DNA of 64,000 bases from positions 310,001-374,000 of the forward strand of contig CAMBXL010000001.1 in NCBI GenBank assembly GCA_945871905.1, in the 5' to 3' direction. The stretch's first letter is position 1, and each line of letters begins with the position of its first letter. The translations under genes were made by a program, and so were the position numbers. The notes beneath the pieces were generated by a model. That model did no database searches. It had not been told where the DNA came from and was given only the letters and a program-made list of their open reading frames with translations. Source of the DNA: Chitinophaga pinensis (GTDB taxonomy: Bacteria; Bacteroidota; Bacteroidia; NS11-12g; UBA955). Of this stretch, positions 9,013 to 17,327 are shown piece by piece.

Positions 9013-10198
9013 AGAAGATTTATTTATAGATATTAATGCTTTTGACTACCCACTTTTAGAAAGTCAAATTGCTCAGTTTGCACTAGAACCCCGGGATTCA
9101 TCAAAGTTATTGATTTATAAGGTTAATGACCAGTCAATAAAAAAAGATGTTTTCAAAAATTTAACAGAAAATGTGCCCACTAATGCGTCCTTTTATTTTA
9201 ATAATGCCAAAGTTATTCCAGCTAGAATTTTCCTAACAACAATTACAGGTGCTAAAATTGAGGTTTTTTTGCTTAAGCCTTTTGATAAGGATTATCAACA
9301 AGCAATGTCAGCACAACATTATATTATATGGGAATGTATGATAGGGAACAAAAAGAAATGGAAAAATGATGAATTATTAACGCTCAATCTCAATGGGAAT
9401 CTTGTTAATTTTGAATTAGTTAACGATACAATTGTTGAAATTAAATGGACTTTTGATTTGCCTTTTGTTTCTTTGTTAACGGAAATTGGCAAAATTCCCT
9501 TGCCGCCATACATCAAAAGATTGAGCAATGAACATGATGAAACAAGATACCAAACTGTTTATTCTAAAATAGAAGGTTCTGTTGCAGCGCCAACTGCTGG
9601 ATTGCATTTTACAGAAGCAGTTCTTGAGTCTATTATTAAAAGGACACAGGGTAAACGGGAATTAACATTGCATGTTGGTGCAGGTACTTTTTTGCCAGTT
9701 AAGGTTCAAAATGTAATTGAACATACCATGCACGAAGAGCATTTTTCGGTTGAGATTTCAACAATTAAGCAGTTGCTTAATGATGAGTATGTTATAGCAG
9801 TTGGAACAACATCTGTAAGGGTTTTAGAAAGTTTATATTGGTGCGGGGTGAATGTTATTAATAAAACAGCAAATCCATTTTGTATTGATCAATTTGCGGC
9901 ATTCAATGAGGGGGTTAAAGTATTACCCGACTATAAAAAAGTATTAAGCTCACTTGTTCAATTTTTAGAGTCTGAAAAAAAAGAACAGTTAATTGGCATC
10001 ACCTCAATAATGATTTTCCCTGGGTATGATTTTAAAATAGTGCGCGGATTAGTGACCAATTTTCACCAACCAAAATCAACATTAATCTTATTGATTTCAG
10101 CATTTGTAAACCAAAATTGGAAAGGAATTTATCAATATGCTTTAGAAAATCAGTTTAGATTTTTGAGTTATGGCGACAGTTCTATACTTTTAAGATAA
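9002..10198 (+). CDS. queA: S-adenosylmethionine:tRNA ribosyltransferase-isomerase QueA
   Basis: 398 aa. It transfers and isomerises the ribosyl group of SAM onto 7-aminomethyl-7-deazaguanine in tRNA, giving epoxyqueuosine. Family signatures are NNAKVIPARIFL, SVAAPTAGLHFTEAVLE, LHVGAGTFLPVKVQNVIEHTMHEE, AVGTTSVRVLES and TNFHQPKSTLILLISAF. The start is most likely TTG at 9002 inside the rdgB end: the frame is closed by a stop at 8981-8983 and there is no ATG before the conserved INAFDYPL segment. Overlap with rdgB implies translational coupling. Confidence 0.94.
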   Translation: MPSKEDLFIDINAFDYPLLESQIAQFALEPRDSSKLLIYKVNDQSIKKDVFKNLTENVPTNASFYFNNAKVIPARIFLTTITGAKIEVFLLKPFDKDYQQAMSAQHYIIWECMIGNKKKWKNDELLTLNLNGNLVNFELVNDTIVEIKWTFDLPFVSLLTEIGKIPLPPYIKRLSNEHDETRYQTVYSKIEGSVAAPTAGLHFTEAVLESIIKRTQGKRELTLHVGAGTFLPVKVQNVIEHTMHEEHFSVEISTIKQLLNDEYVIAVGTTSVRVLESLYWCGVNVINKTANPFCIDQFAAFNEGVKVLPDYKKVLSSLVQFLESEKKEQLIGITSIMIFPGYDFKIVRGLVTNFHQPKSTLILLISAFVNQNWKGIYQYALENQFRFLSYGDSSILLR

Positions 10199-10292
10199 AG
10201 TTTTTATGAAAATTATAAATTTTGGGTTTATTTTCGCAAACTAAAATTAATTTGGCACGAAATTAGATTCTTGCTAATTAATTCAAATATCT

Positions 10293-10820
10293 ATGAAATT
10301 AAGAATATTATTATTTGTTATATTAACGACATTCACTTCTAGTCAGTTATTGGCTCAAAAGTTCGGATATGTAGACACTGATTACATATTGTCACAGATG
10401 ACAGAATTTAAAGCGGCCCAAAAACAACTTGACGAAGCTTCTCAAAAATGGGAACAAGAAATTAAATCATTTCAATCCGAAATAGACAAAATGTACAAAG
10501 AGTACAAGTCGGAAGAAATAATGTTAAGTCACTCACAAAGAGAGGAAAGAGAATCCACAATAGTAAAAAAAGAAGAAGCCCTAAGAGAGTTTGAACAAGA
10601 TAAATTTGGTGTAAATGGTCAATTATTTAAAAAAAGACAAGAATTAATTAAACCTATCCAAAGTAAAATATCAGAAGCTATTTTAAAAGTAGCCAAAAAT
10701 AATGGTCTTGATTTTATTTTCGACAAATCAGCTAATATGAATATTTTATACAGTAATATAAAATATGACAGAAGTGGTGATGTTTTAGACGAATTAGGTG
10801 TAGTCCCTGATAAAGATTAA
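10293..10820 (+). CDS. OmpH/Skp-family periplasmic chaperone (first of tandem pair)
   Basis: 175 aa. The signal peptide runs from MKLRILLFVILTTF to about LLAQ, and the mature protein begins KFGYVDTDYIL, the usual OmpH start. It is mostly a charged coiled coil (KAAQKQLDEASQKWEQEIK..) closed by the C-terminal IQSKISEAILKVAKNNGLDFIFD motif. Skp/OmpH trimers hold unfolded outer-membrane proteins in the periplasm. The second copy starts 13 bases downstream. Such tandem copies are common in Bacteroidota, usually near BamA; no bamA is seen in this window. Confidence 0.92.
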   Translation: MKLRILLFVILTTFTSSQLLAQKFGYVDTDYILSQMTEFKAAQKQLDEASQKWEQEIKSFQSEIDKMYKEYKSEEIMLSHSQREERESTIVKKEEALREFEQDKFGVNGQLFKKRQELIKPIQSKISEAILKVAKNNGLDFIFDKSANMNILYSNIKYDRSGDVLDELGVVPDKD

Positions 10821-10833
10821 TTAAAAAAGTACA

Positions 10834-11406
10834 ATGAAAAATAATATATTAAAATCCCTGTCGTTAGTTGCGTTATTGTTTGTTTTTAGTCAAACTAATG
10901 CTCAAAAAGTTGGTCATTTAAATTTTCAAAAAGTAATTGAATTATTGCCTGAGTTTCAAACAGCATCAGATGAATACCAATTGTTCCAAGCTTCATTAGA
11001 AGATGAGTTGACCCAAATAGAAGTTGAAGCTAAAAAAACACAAAGTTTAATTGAGATTGAACAAAAAAAGCCTCAACCAAGCGCGCCAAGATTAAAATTG
11101 TTAGCTCAAAAAATGGAAAAATATCAAGTTAGCTATCAAGAGATAAGTCAAACAATTCAAGAAAGCTTAAAAGAAAAATACAATGAATTAATTGATCCTT
11201 TGAAAGAAAAAGTTTCTTTGGCAGTTGCAGAGGTTGCTAAGGAAAATGGTTACACCCATGTAATGGATGCAAATAATTTGATTTATGCTGATGAAAAGTT
11301 TGATTTGGAAACTTTAGTAAAAGCAAAATTAAATATTAAAGACAAGCCAGCACTTCCAACTGTGAAAGCTCCCGGGGCTGTAAACGGAATGGGTACAGGT
11401 AGATAG
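10834..11406 (+). CDS. OmpH/Skp-family periplasmic chaperone (second of tandem pair)
   Basis: 190 aa. The signal peptide ends near QTNAQ, and the mature N-terminus KVGHLNFQKVIELLPEF parallels the preceding gene. A coiled coil in the middle is followed by LKEKVSLAVAEVAKENGYTHVMD, matching the OmpH C-terminal strand region. A short Pro/Gly-rich tail (PALPTVKAPGAVNGMG) is absent in the first copy. The two proteins are clearly paralogous but diverged, so they could form mixed trimers or have different clients. The stop is immediately followed by the TTG start of murI. Confidence 0.92.
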   Translation: MKNNILKSLSLVALLFVFSQTNAQKVGHLNFQKVIELLPEFQTASDEYQLFQASLEDELTQIEVEAKKTQSLIEIEQKKPQPSAPRLKLLAQKMEKYQVSYQEISQTIQESLKEKYNELIDPLKEKVSLAVAEVAKENGYTHVMDANNLIYADEKFDLETLVKAKLNIKDKPALPTVKAPGAVNGMGTGR

Positions 11407-12249
11407 TTGTTCAAAAAACATAAATTGGATTCAAATTATTCCATTGGTGTTTTTGATTCTGGAGTAGGAGGACTCACCGTTTTTGAAGAAATTGTGAATG
11501 CCCTGCCTCAATATAATTTTATTTATTTAGGAGATAATGCACGAGTACCCTATGGTACTCGTTCTTTTGATACAGTATACCAATATACTTTAGAAGGGGT
11601 AACAAAATTACATGAATTAGGATGTAGGTTAATCATTATTGCTTGTAATACAGCATCAGCGAAAGCCTTAAGAACCATTCAGCAAAACGATTTTCTTAAA
11701 TTTGAACAGCCATTCAAGGTGCTAGGTGTCATTAGACCCACTACTGAAGAAATTGGTGGATTAACAAAAACTAACAAGGTTGGTATTTTGGCAACCTCGG
11801 GAACCGTAAATTCCCAATCTTATGTTATAGAACTTAATAAACTACATCCTCAAGTTCAGGTTTTTCAAGAAGCTTGTCCAATGTGGGTGCCATTAATTGA
11901 AAATAACGATTTTAACAACGAGGGTGGACTGTATTTTATAAAAAAGAATATACAAAACCTATTGTCCCAAAGTCCTGATATAGACACAATAATATTAGGT
12001 TGCACTCATTATCCGTTGATAATGGATATTATAAAACAAAATATTCCGAGTCACATAAAAGTAGTTTCCCAAGGAAACATTGTTGCCTCCAGTCTTAAAG
12101 ATTACTTAATAAGACATACAGAAATTGAAACAATTTTACAGAAAGAAGGGAAGAGATTGTTTTTGACCACAGAAGATCCAAATTTATTTGACGAAAAAGC
12201 AAAATTATTTGTTAAAAACCAAATAAATAGTCAGATTATAGAAATTTAA
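11407..12249 (+). CDS. murI: Glutamate racemase
   Basis: 280 aa. It makes D-glutamate for peptidoglycan. Both catalytic cysteines are visible, in IIACNTASA (about C80) and ILGCTHYPL (about C199), together with the N-terminal GVFDSGVGGLTV and YLGDNARVPYG motifs. No ATG exists before FDSGVGG. The start is taken as TTG 11407, directly abutting the stop of the second OmpH gene, or TTG 11425. Zero-base spacing suggests coupling to the OmpH operon, linking cell-wall precursor supply with envelope chaperones. Confidence 0.95.
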   Translation: MFKKHKLDSNYSIGVFDSGVGGLTVFEEIVNALPQYNFIYLGDNARVPYGTRSFDTVYQYTLEGVTKLHELGCRLIIIACNTASAKALRTIQQNDFLKFEQPFKVLGVIRPTTEEIGGLTKTNKVGILATSGTVNSQSYVIELNKLHPQVQVFQEACPMWVPLIENNDFNNEGGLYFIKKNIQNLLSQSPDIDTIILGCTHYPLIMDIIKQNIPSHIKVVSQGNIVASSLKDYLIRHTEIETILQKEGKRLFLTTEDPNLFDEKAKLFVKNQINSQIIEI

Positions 12250-12391
12250 TTAACTGATTTACAGTAGTTAAATAAAAAACAGTTGCCTTATTGCAGCATT
12301 ACAAGTTTTACTTTCGTCAAAAAAGGTATAACTGAAAAAATTGATGTTGTTTTTATCCTTTTTAAAGTGTGTGTTTAAAAGTATCGTTAAG

Positions 12392-12462
12392 GGGTGGGCT
12401 GTATTTTTTGTTTTGATTATTTTGAATCTAGTGTTAATTTGCTCGAGTTTAAAAGCCCACCC
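12392..12462 (+). promoter_or_regulatory. Inverted repeat bracketing the leader of the hydroxyacid dehydrogenase gene
   Basis: GGGTGGGCT at 12392-12400 is perfectly complementary to AGCCCACCC at 12454-12462, giving a 9-bp GC-rich stem around a 53-base AT-rich loop in a low-GC region. The 3' arm ends 4 bases before the preferred ATG at 12467, so in RNA it would lie over the ribosome landing site. Function is not known. A translational control element or a remnant of a small insertion are both possible. Confidence 0.5.
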
Positions 12463-12466
12463 ATTA

Positions 12467-13420
12467 ATGATACAAAAAATCAAAATCTCAATTGTTGATG
12501 ATTTTCACCCCGTCTTTTTAAAACAACTTCAGCCTTTTTTTGAGGTTGATTATCAGCCATCTATAGAAAGAAAAGACATCTTAAGCCAAGTTTACAACTC
12601 TGAAGTTATAGCAGTAAGAAGTAAAATTAATTTTGATGAATCGTTAATAAAACTATTGCCAAATCTAAAATGTATTGCCCGAGGTGGCGCAGGAATGGAC
12701 AATATTGATGAGGAATATGCTATCAAAAGAGGAATTGTTCTTTTGAATGCTCCCGAAGGAAATAGAAACGCCGTTGCTGAACATTGCATAGGATTACTCA
12801 TTGGGTTAAGTAAAAATATAGTTAAGGGTCATCAAGAAGTTATTGATTTAAATTGGGATAGAGAGGGTAATAGAGGTTGGGAAATAAAAGGTAAAAAGAT
12901 AGGAATAATAGGTTATGGAAATACAGGATCAACCTTTGCACAAAAATTATCTAGTTTTGATTGTGAAGTTTTGGTCTATGATAAATACAAAAACGCAGAA
13001 TCAAATGCTTACCTAAATAATGTAGATTTGGAAACGCTAAAAAAAGAAAGTGATGTAATTAGTTTACATGTTCCATTAACTAAAGAAACCAATCAAATGA
13101 TTGATAATTCATTTATTGAAGGATTAAAACAGGGGGTAGTATTGATAAATACGAGTAGAGGAAATGTCGTAAATCAGTCTTCTTTGTTAAATTGGATAAA
13201 AAGTGGAAAAATAAAACAGTATGCAACTGACGTGCTTGAGAACGAAAATTTAAAGACATTTAATGCGTCAGAAAATCTATTATTTGAGGGTTTGTTATCT
13301 ACAAATCAAGTGATTATAACTCCTCATGTGGCTGGTTGGAGTCATGAAAGTTATTTTAATATTGCGGATGTGTTGTCTAAAAAATTGATTGATTTTTCGT
13401 CAAGCGTAAAAAAAAATTAG
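12467..13420 (+). CDS. D-isomer 2-hydroxyacid dehydrogenase (3-phosphoglycerate dehydrogenase-like)
   Basis: 317 aa from ATG 12467. The frame is open upstream to 12341, but those 42 residues are hydrophobic and unlike this cytosolic family. Motifs are RGGAGMDNIDEEYAIKRGI, the NAD-binding Rossmann segment KKIGIIGYGNTGSTFAQ, VILINTSRGNVVN with the catalytic arginine, and the ITPHVAGWSHES histidine region. It oxidises a D-2-hydroxyacid with NAD. There is no ACT or regulatory C-terminal domain, so it matches the short SerA-type of Bacteroidota; serine synthesis is the likeliest role but other 2-hydroxyacids are possible. Confidence 0.85.
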   Translation: MIQKIKISIVDDFHPVFLKQLQPFFEVDYQPSIERKDILSQVYNSEVIAVRSKINFDESLIKLLPNLKCIARGGAGMDNIDEEYAIKRGIVLLNAPEGNRNAVAEHCIGLLIGLSKNIVKGHQEVIDLNWDREGNRGWEIKGKKIGIIGYGNTGSTFAQKLSSFDCEVLVYDKYKNAESNAYLNNVDLETLKKESDVISLHVPLTKETNQMIDNSFIEGLKQGVVLINTSRGNVVNQSSLLNWIKSGKIKQYATDVLENENLKTFNASENLLFEGLLSTNQVIITPHVAGWSHESYFNIADVLSKKLIDFSSSVKKN

Positions 13421-13500
13421 TTAAAAGTTGAAATAAATAAAAAAAACTATGAAATTGCCTCGCTTTTTAGAGATTAAAAAATTGTTATTTTAAAATAAAT

Positions 13501-16500
13501 ATGAAGAATAAGTTTACTATCCAATCCCTGTTAATGTTTTTTATGACATTTGGATTTGCCATGATGATGAATGCGCAAACAAACATGGGTTTTATCAGGG
13601 GCGTTGTCGAAAAGGACAATGAGCCAATGTCCAACGCTATTGTTGTATTATACAACTCAAACGCTGAAGAGATTAAAAAAGTTAGAACTGAAAAAAACGG
13701 TTCTTTTACCTTTATTAACCTTGAGCCAGGATTGTACAATATCAAAGTTCAAGGAGATGGAATACGTTTCGAATCCAAAGAATTTGACGACATCAACGTG
13801 ACAACCGAAGGAAAAGTTTTGACCCTAACAGTAGAAGTTAAAGTTGTTCAAGTGGGTGAAGGTGAAAAAGGCCTAAAAAAAGATAAACAACAAAGAGCTA
13901 AATTAGAGCAAACCTCAACAACTGCAACTGTTAGTGGTGATCAAATACAACAAACTGGATTTAGAGGAGCAACATCAATGGCTCAGTTCCAGTCGGGTGT
14001 AACCAATACAAGAGGCGGATTAAGTGGAAGAGGTTCTCGTACTGATGGAACGGCTGTTTTCGTGGATGGTGTTCGTGTAAACAACTCAAACATTAACCAA
14101 GGGATGAATGGTCAAGTTGACATTATGCAAGCAGGGATTCCTGCTCAATATGGTGACTTTACTGGTTTGGGGATTTCAATTACCACTAAAGGGGGTGTTT
14201 CTTCTCGTAAAGTGGGAAGTTTTGAAGCACGTTCCACAAGCATGTTTAATGCTTATCACCACAACTTATTCGAAGCCTTTTATGCAACACCAATATTGTG
14301 GAAAGAAAACCCTAGATACAAAACTGGCGAAAGTGATGTAAAACGTATTCCTATTGCAGCAATGAATATATCTGGTAGTTTGAACTACAACAGAGAACCT
14401 AGTCCTTCATATATTGGTTACTATGTTATTAAAGATGATCGTTTAGCTGAAATAGAGAAAAACCCTTTGAGAGTAAATACAGACGGAGGATTAGTTCACA
14501 ATGCAAACTATTTAAATGAGAATGATTACGATAATGTTAAAGTGAGACCAAATGTTTATTCGTTGTCATCTTCTGCTCAAGCAAAATTAGATTTTAGATT
14601 GTCAGATTTAGCAACCTTAACAGCTTTTGGTAACTTTGTATACTCCAAAGGGGTAAACGGAGGTAACAATATTATGGCTTATAAAGACAATCCATTAAGT
14701 ACTAATTTATATACTTTAGGTTATGTTAAATACACACAAAACTTTAAAGGTCCCGACTCAGCCAGAAAAGCAGACAATGTGACTTTAAATAACACTTATT
14801 TTACAGTTCGTTTTGACTACCAATCTACTTGGGCTAAAAATATGGACAACATTCACAGAGAAGATTTGTTTAACTATGGTTACATAGGTAGATTTGTGCA
14901 TTATCCAAATGAACTTTTTGCTTATTATGGTAATTTAAATAATCCAAATGCAGCTGCAAGAAAAATGGTTGACCAAAATGGAGATACTGTTTATTTAAGG
15001 AATTTTTGGGAACAAATAGGATTTAGAGATACTGCGATTAGATTCCAACAAGCTAATATTAATACTGTAAGAGGAAATTATACCAATTCATTATTTAATA
15101 GATTTAATGAATTAGGTGCAAATGTTACATTTGACCAACAAATTTTACAACAACAAGGTTTGTTAAATGGTTACAATCCAAACAATATTTATTCATTGTG
15201 GAATTCTCCTGGAACACAATTATCAGGTTACGGAAAATCACAAAGAGAAACTTATACTTTCTTTGCAATGGGAGAAACAGAAGTAAAAGGACCTCAAAAT
15301 AGCAGTAAAAAAGCTTCATCAGGTCATAAACTACAATTCGGGTTAACCTATGAACAAAACGTAACTAGAGCATTCTCAGTTGGAGCAAATAACCTTTGGA
15401 GAATTATGTACCAATATGCGAATAATCACATTGCAGAATTGGATAGAAGTAATCCAATATTATCTTACGATGCAAATGGCGTATTCCAAGACACTGTTAG
15501 ATACAATCGTTTGGTAAATAAAGAAGCTCAATCGCAATTTGATAGAGAATTTAGACAAAGTTTAATCAGTAAAAATGCGAAAGATGTTTATGGAAATCCA
15601 ATAACTGAAACCACTTTCTTAGACATCAATTCTTATGCACCTTCAGATTTTAAACTATCTATGTTTAGCGCTGACGAATTATTGAACAATGGTAGTGGCG
15701 TTGTTTCTTATTATGGTTATGATCATTTAGGAAACAAATTAAGAGGAAGACCAAGTGTAAACGACTTTTTAGATGATAAAAACAAACGTTCAATTGGCGC
15801 ATTCAATCCTATTTATACAGCAGCTTGGTTCCAAGATCAATTCTTTTTTAAAGATTTAGAATTCAGACTTGGTTTAAGATTAGAGCGTTATGATGCGAAC
15901 CAATTGGTGTTAAAAGATCCGTATTCACTATACCCAATTCAACAAAAAGGTGAAGTAAAAGAATTAGATGGTAATGTTATAACTCACCCAGAAAATATTG
16001 GAGATGATTATGCTGTTTATGTTGATGATGTAAACAACCCAAGAAGAATATTAGGTTATAGAAAAGACAATAATTGGTACGACGAAAATGGAACTTTATT
16101 GTCTTCACCAGATTTAATTGCAAACAGAACAAATAATGGTAAAGTAGCTCCATTGTTAGTTGACCCAACTAGACAAGAGGTAACAAGAGAATCATTTAAA
16201 GATTTCCAACCAAAAGTAAATATCTTACCACGTATTTTCTTCAAATTCCCATTAAACCCAAAAAGTTTGTTCTTTGCAAGTTATGATGTGTTAGCTCAAA
16301 GACCTGGTGCAAACTTTGCAACTATTGATGATTATGTTTTCTTAACACAAAAAGCAACAAACTCATTAAATAACCCTGCATTAGGTTCACGTATCACTAC
16401 AGATTATCAAATTGGTTTTAAACAACAGTTGTCTCCAACTACATTATTTGGATTCACTTCATACTACAGAGAAACCAAAAATGACATTTCTGCATTCCAA

Positions 16501-17304
16501 TTTAACAATGCTTATCCTATAACATACATTAGTTTCAATAACTTAGATTTTAGTACAGTTAAAGGTTTAATCTTGGAAGTGGATTACAAAGCTCCAAACA
16601 ATATGAGTTTAGGTGGTAACTATACCTTGCAATTTGCAGATGGTACAGGTTCAAATATCAACTCACAAAGAGCATTGATAGCGAGTAACCAACCAAACTT
16701 AAGAAGTTTGTTCCCAATGGGAGAGTTAGATATTCGTCATCAGTTCAAAGGGGTGTTTAACTGGTCATTCTTCGATGGCAAAGGAACTACACCAAAAGAA
16801 AGAACAAAGCGTAAATATTTAGGTCCAGTAATTGGAAAAACCAAAGTATTAAGTAATACTAATATTAACTTAACATTTACCGCAGTTTCTGGTTTACCTT
16901 ACACTGCAACATTACAACCCGTACAATTGGGTTCAGCTAACCGTTCACCAATTAAAGGGACTCCATTTGGTTCAAGATTACCTTGGCAGTTTAACTCAAA
17001 CTTAAATATTCAAAAAGATGTGCCTTTGTCTTGGACAACTAAAGAAGGTAAGAAAAAAGGCGCTAGTTTACAAGTTTACTTATTTGTAACTAACTTGTTG
17101 AACACAAGAAACGTATTCTCTGTAAATACTTACACTGGTTCTGCAGAGGATGATGGATTCTTAAACTCACCTCAAGGACAACAAGCATTACAAAATCAAT
17201 TAGACGCAGCGGCTTATACTTTCTATTACAATGCTGCGGTAAACAGTCCATTCAATTATCAAGCGCCTAGAATGATGTATTTAGGAACAAGATTTATGTT
17301 TTAA
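13501..17304 (+). CDS. TonB-dependent outer-membrane receptor with N-terminal CarboxypepD_reg-like domain
   Basis: 1267 aa. The signal peptide ends near MMNAQ. A carboxypeptidase-regulatory-like beta-sandwich follows (IRGVVEKDNEPMSNAIVVLYNSNAEE, about residues 30-110). A plug region includes DQIQQTGFRGATSMAQFQSGV and GTAVFVDGVRVN. The long beta-barrel ends in aromatic MMYLGTRFMF, as in outer-membrane barrels that finish in phenylalanine. The protein imports or processes a ligand with TonB energy; the substrate is unknown. It heads a three-gene set with a large secreted protein and a PorV-like barrel, spaced 23 and 24 bases apart, so a joint export or surface-assembly role is inferred rather than simple nutrient uptake. 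Confidence 0.9.
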   Translation: MKNKFTIQSLLMFFMTFGFAMMMNAQTNMGFIRGVVEKDNEPMSNAIVVLYNSNAEEIKKVRTEKNGSFTFINLEPGLYNIKVQGDGIRFESKEFDDINVTTEGKVLTLTVEVKVVQVGEGEKGLKKDKQQRAKLEQTSTTATVSGDQIQQTGFRGATSMAQFQSGVTNTRGGLSGRGSRTDGTAVFVDGVRVNNSNINQGMNGQVDIMQAGIPAQYGDFTGLGISITTKGGVSSRKVGSFEARSTSMFNAYHHNLFEAFYATPILWKENPRYKTGESDVKRIPIAAMNISGSLNYNREPSPSYIGYYVIKDDRLAEIEKNPLRVNTDGGLVHNANYLNENDYDNVKVRPNVYSLSSSAQAKLDFRLSDLATLTAFGNFVYSKGVNGGNNIMAYKDNPLSTNLYTLGYVKYTQNFKGPDSARKADNVTLNNTYFTVRFDYQSTWAKNMDNIHREDLFNYGYIGRFVHYPNELFAYYGNLNNPNAAARKMVDQNGDTVYLRNFWEQIGFRDTAIRFQQANINTVRGNYTNSLFNRFNELGANVTFDQQILQQQGLLNGYNPNNIYSLWNSPGTQLSGYGKSQRETYTFFAMGETEVKGPQNSSKKASSGHKLQFGLTYEQNVTRAFSVGANNLWRIMYQYANNHIAELDRSNPILSYDANGVFQDTVRYNRLVNKEAQSQFDREFRQSLISKNAKDVYGNPITETTFLDINSYAPSDFKLSMFSADELLNNGSGVVSYYGYDHLGNKLRGRPSVNDFLDDKNKRSIGAFNPIYTAAWFQDQFFFKDLEFRLGLRLERYDANQLVLKDPYSLYPIQQKGEVKELDGNVITHPENIGDDYAVYVDDVNNPRRILGYRKDNNWYDENGTLLSSPDLIANRTNNGKVAPLLVDPTRQEVTRESFKDFQPKVNILPRIFFKFPLNPKSLFFASYDVLAQRPGANFATIDDYVFLTQKATNSLNNPALGSRITTDYQIGFKQQLSPTTLFGFTSYYRETKNDISAFQFNNAYPITYISFNNLDFSTVKGLILEVDYKAPNNMSLGGNYTLQFADGTGSNINSQRALIASNQPNLRSLFPMGELDIRHQFKGVFNWSFFDGKGTTPKERTKRKYLGPVIGKTKVLSNTNINLTFTAVSGLPYTATLQPVQLGSANRSPIKGTPFGSRLPWQFNSNLNIQKDVPLSWTTKEGKKKGASLQVYLFVTNLLNTRNVFSVNTYTGSAEDDGFLNSPQGQQALQNQLDAAAYTFYYNAAVNSPFNYQAPRMMYLGTRFMF

Positions 17305-17327
17305 TTAAAAAAAGAAAAAAAGTTATT

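Noticed and set aside
9002-9060. preQ1 riboswitch upstream of queA
   Set aside because: queA starts inside rdgB; no H-type pseudoknot pattern was seen, and the leader is coding.
12341-12466. In-frame N-terminal extension of the 2-hydroxyacid dehydrogenase (a possible signal peptide)
   Set aside because: The extension is hydrophobic and encoded over a strong inverted repeat. The enzyme family is cytosolic and begins at about MIQKIKISIVDDF, so ATG 12467 is used.
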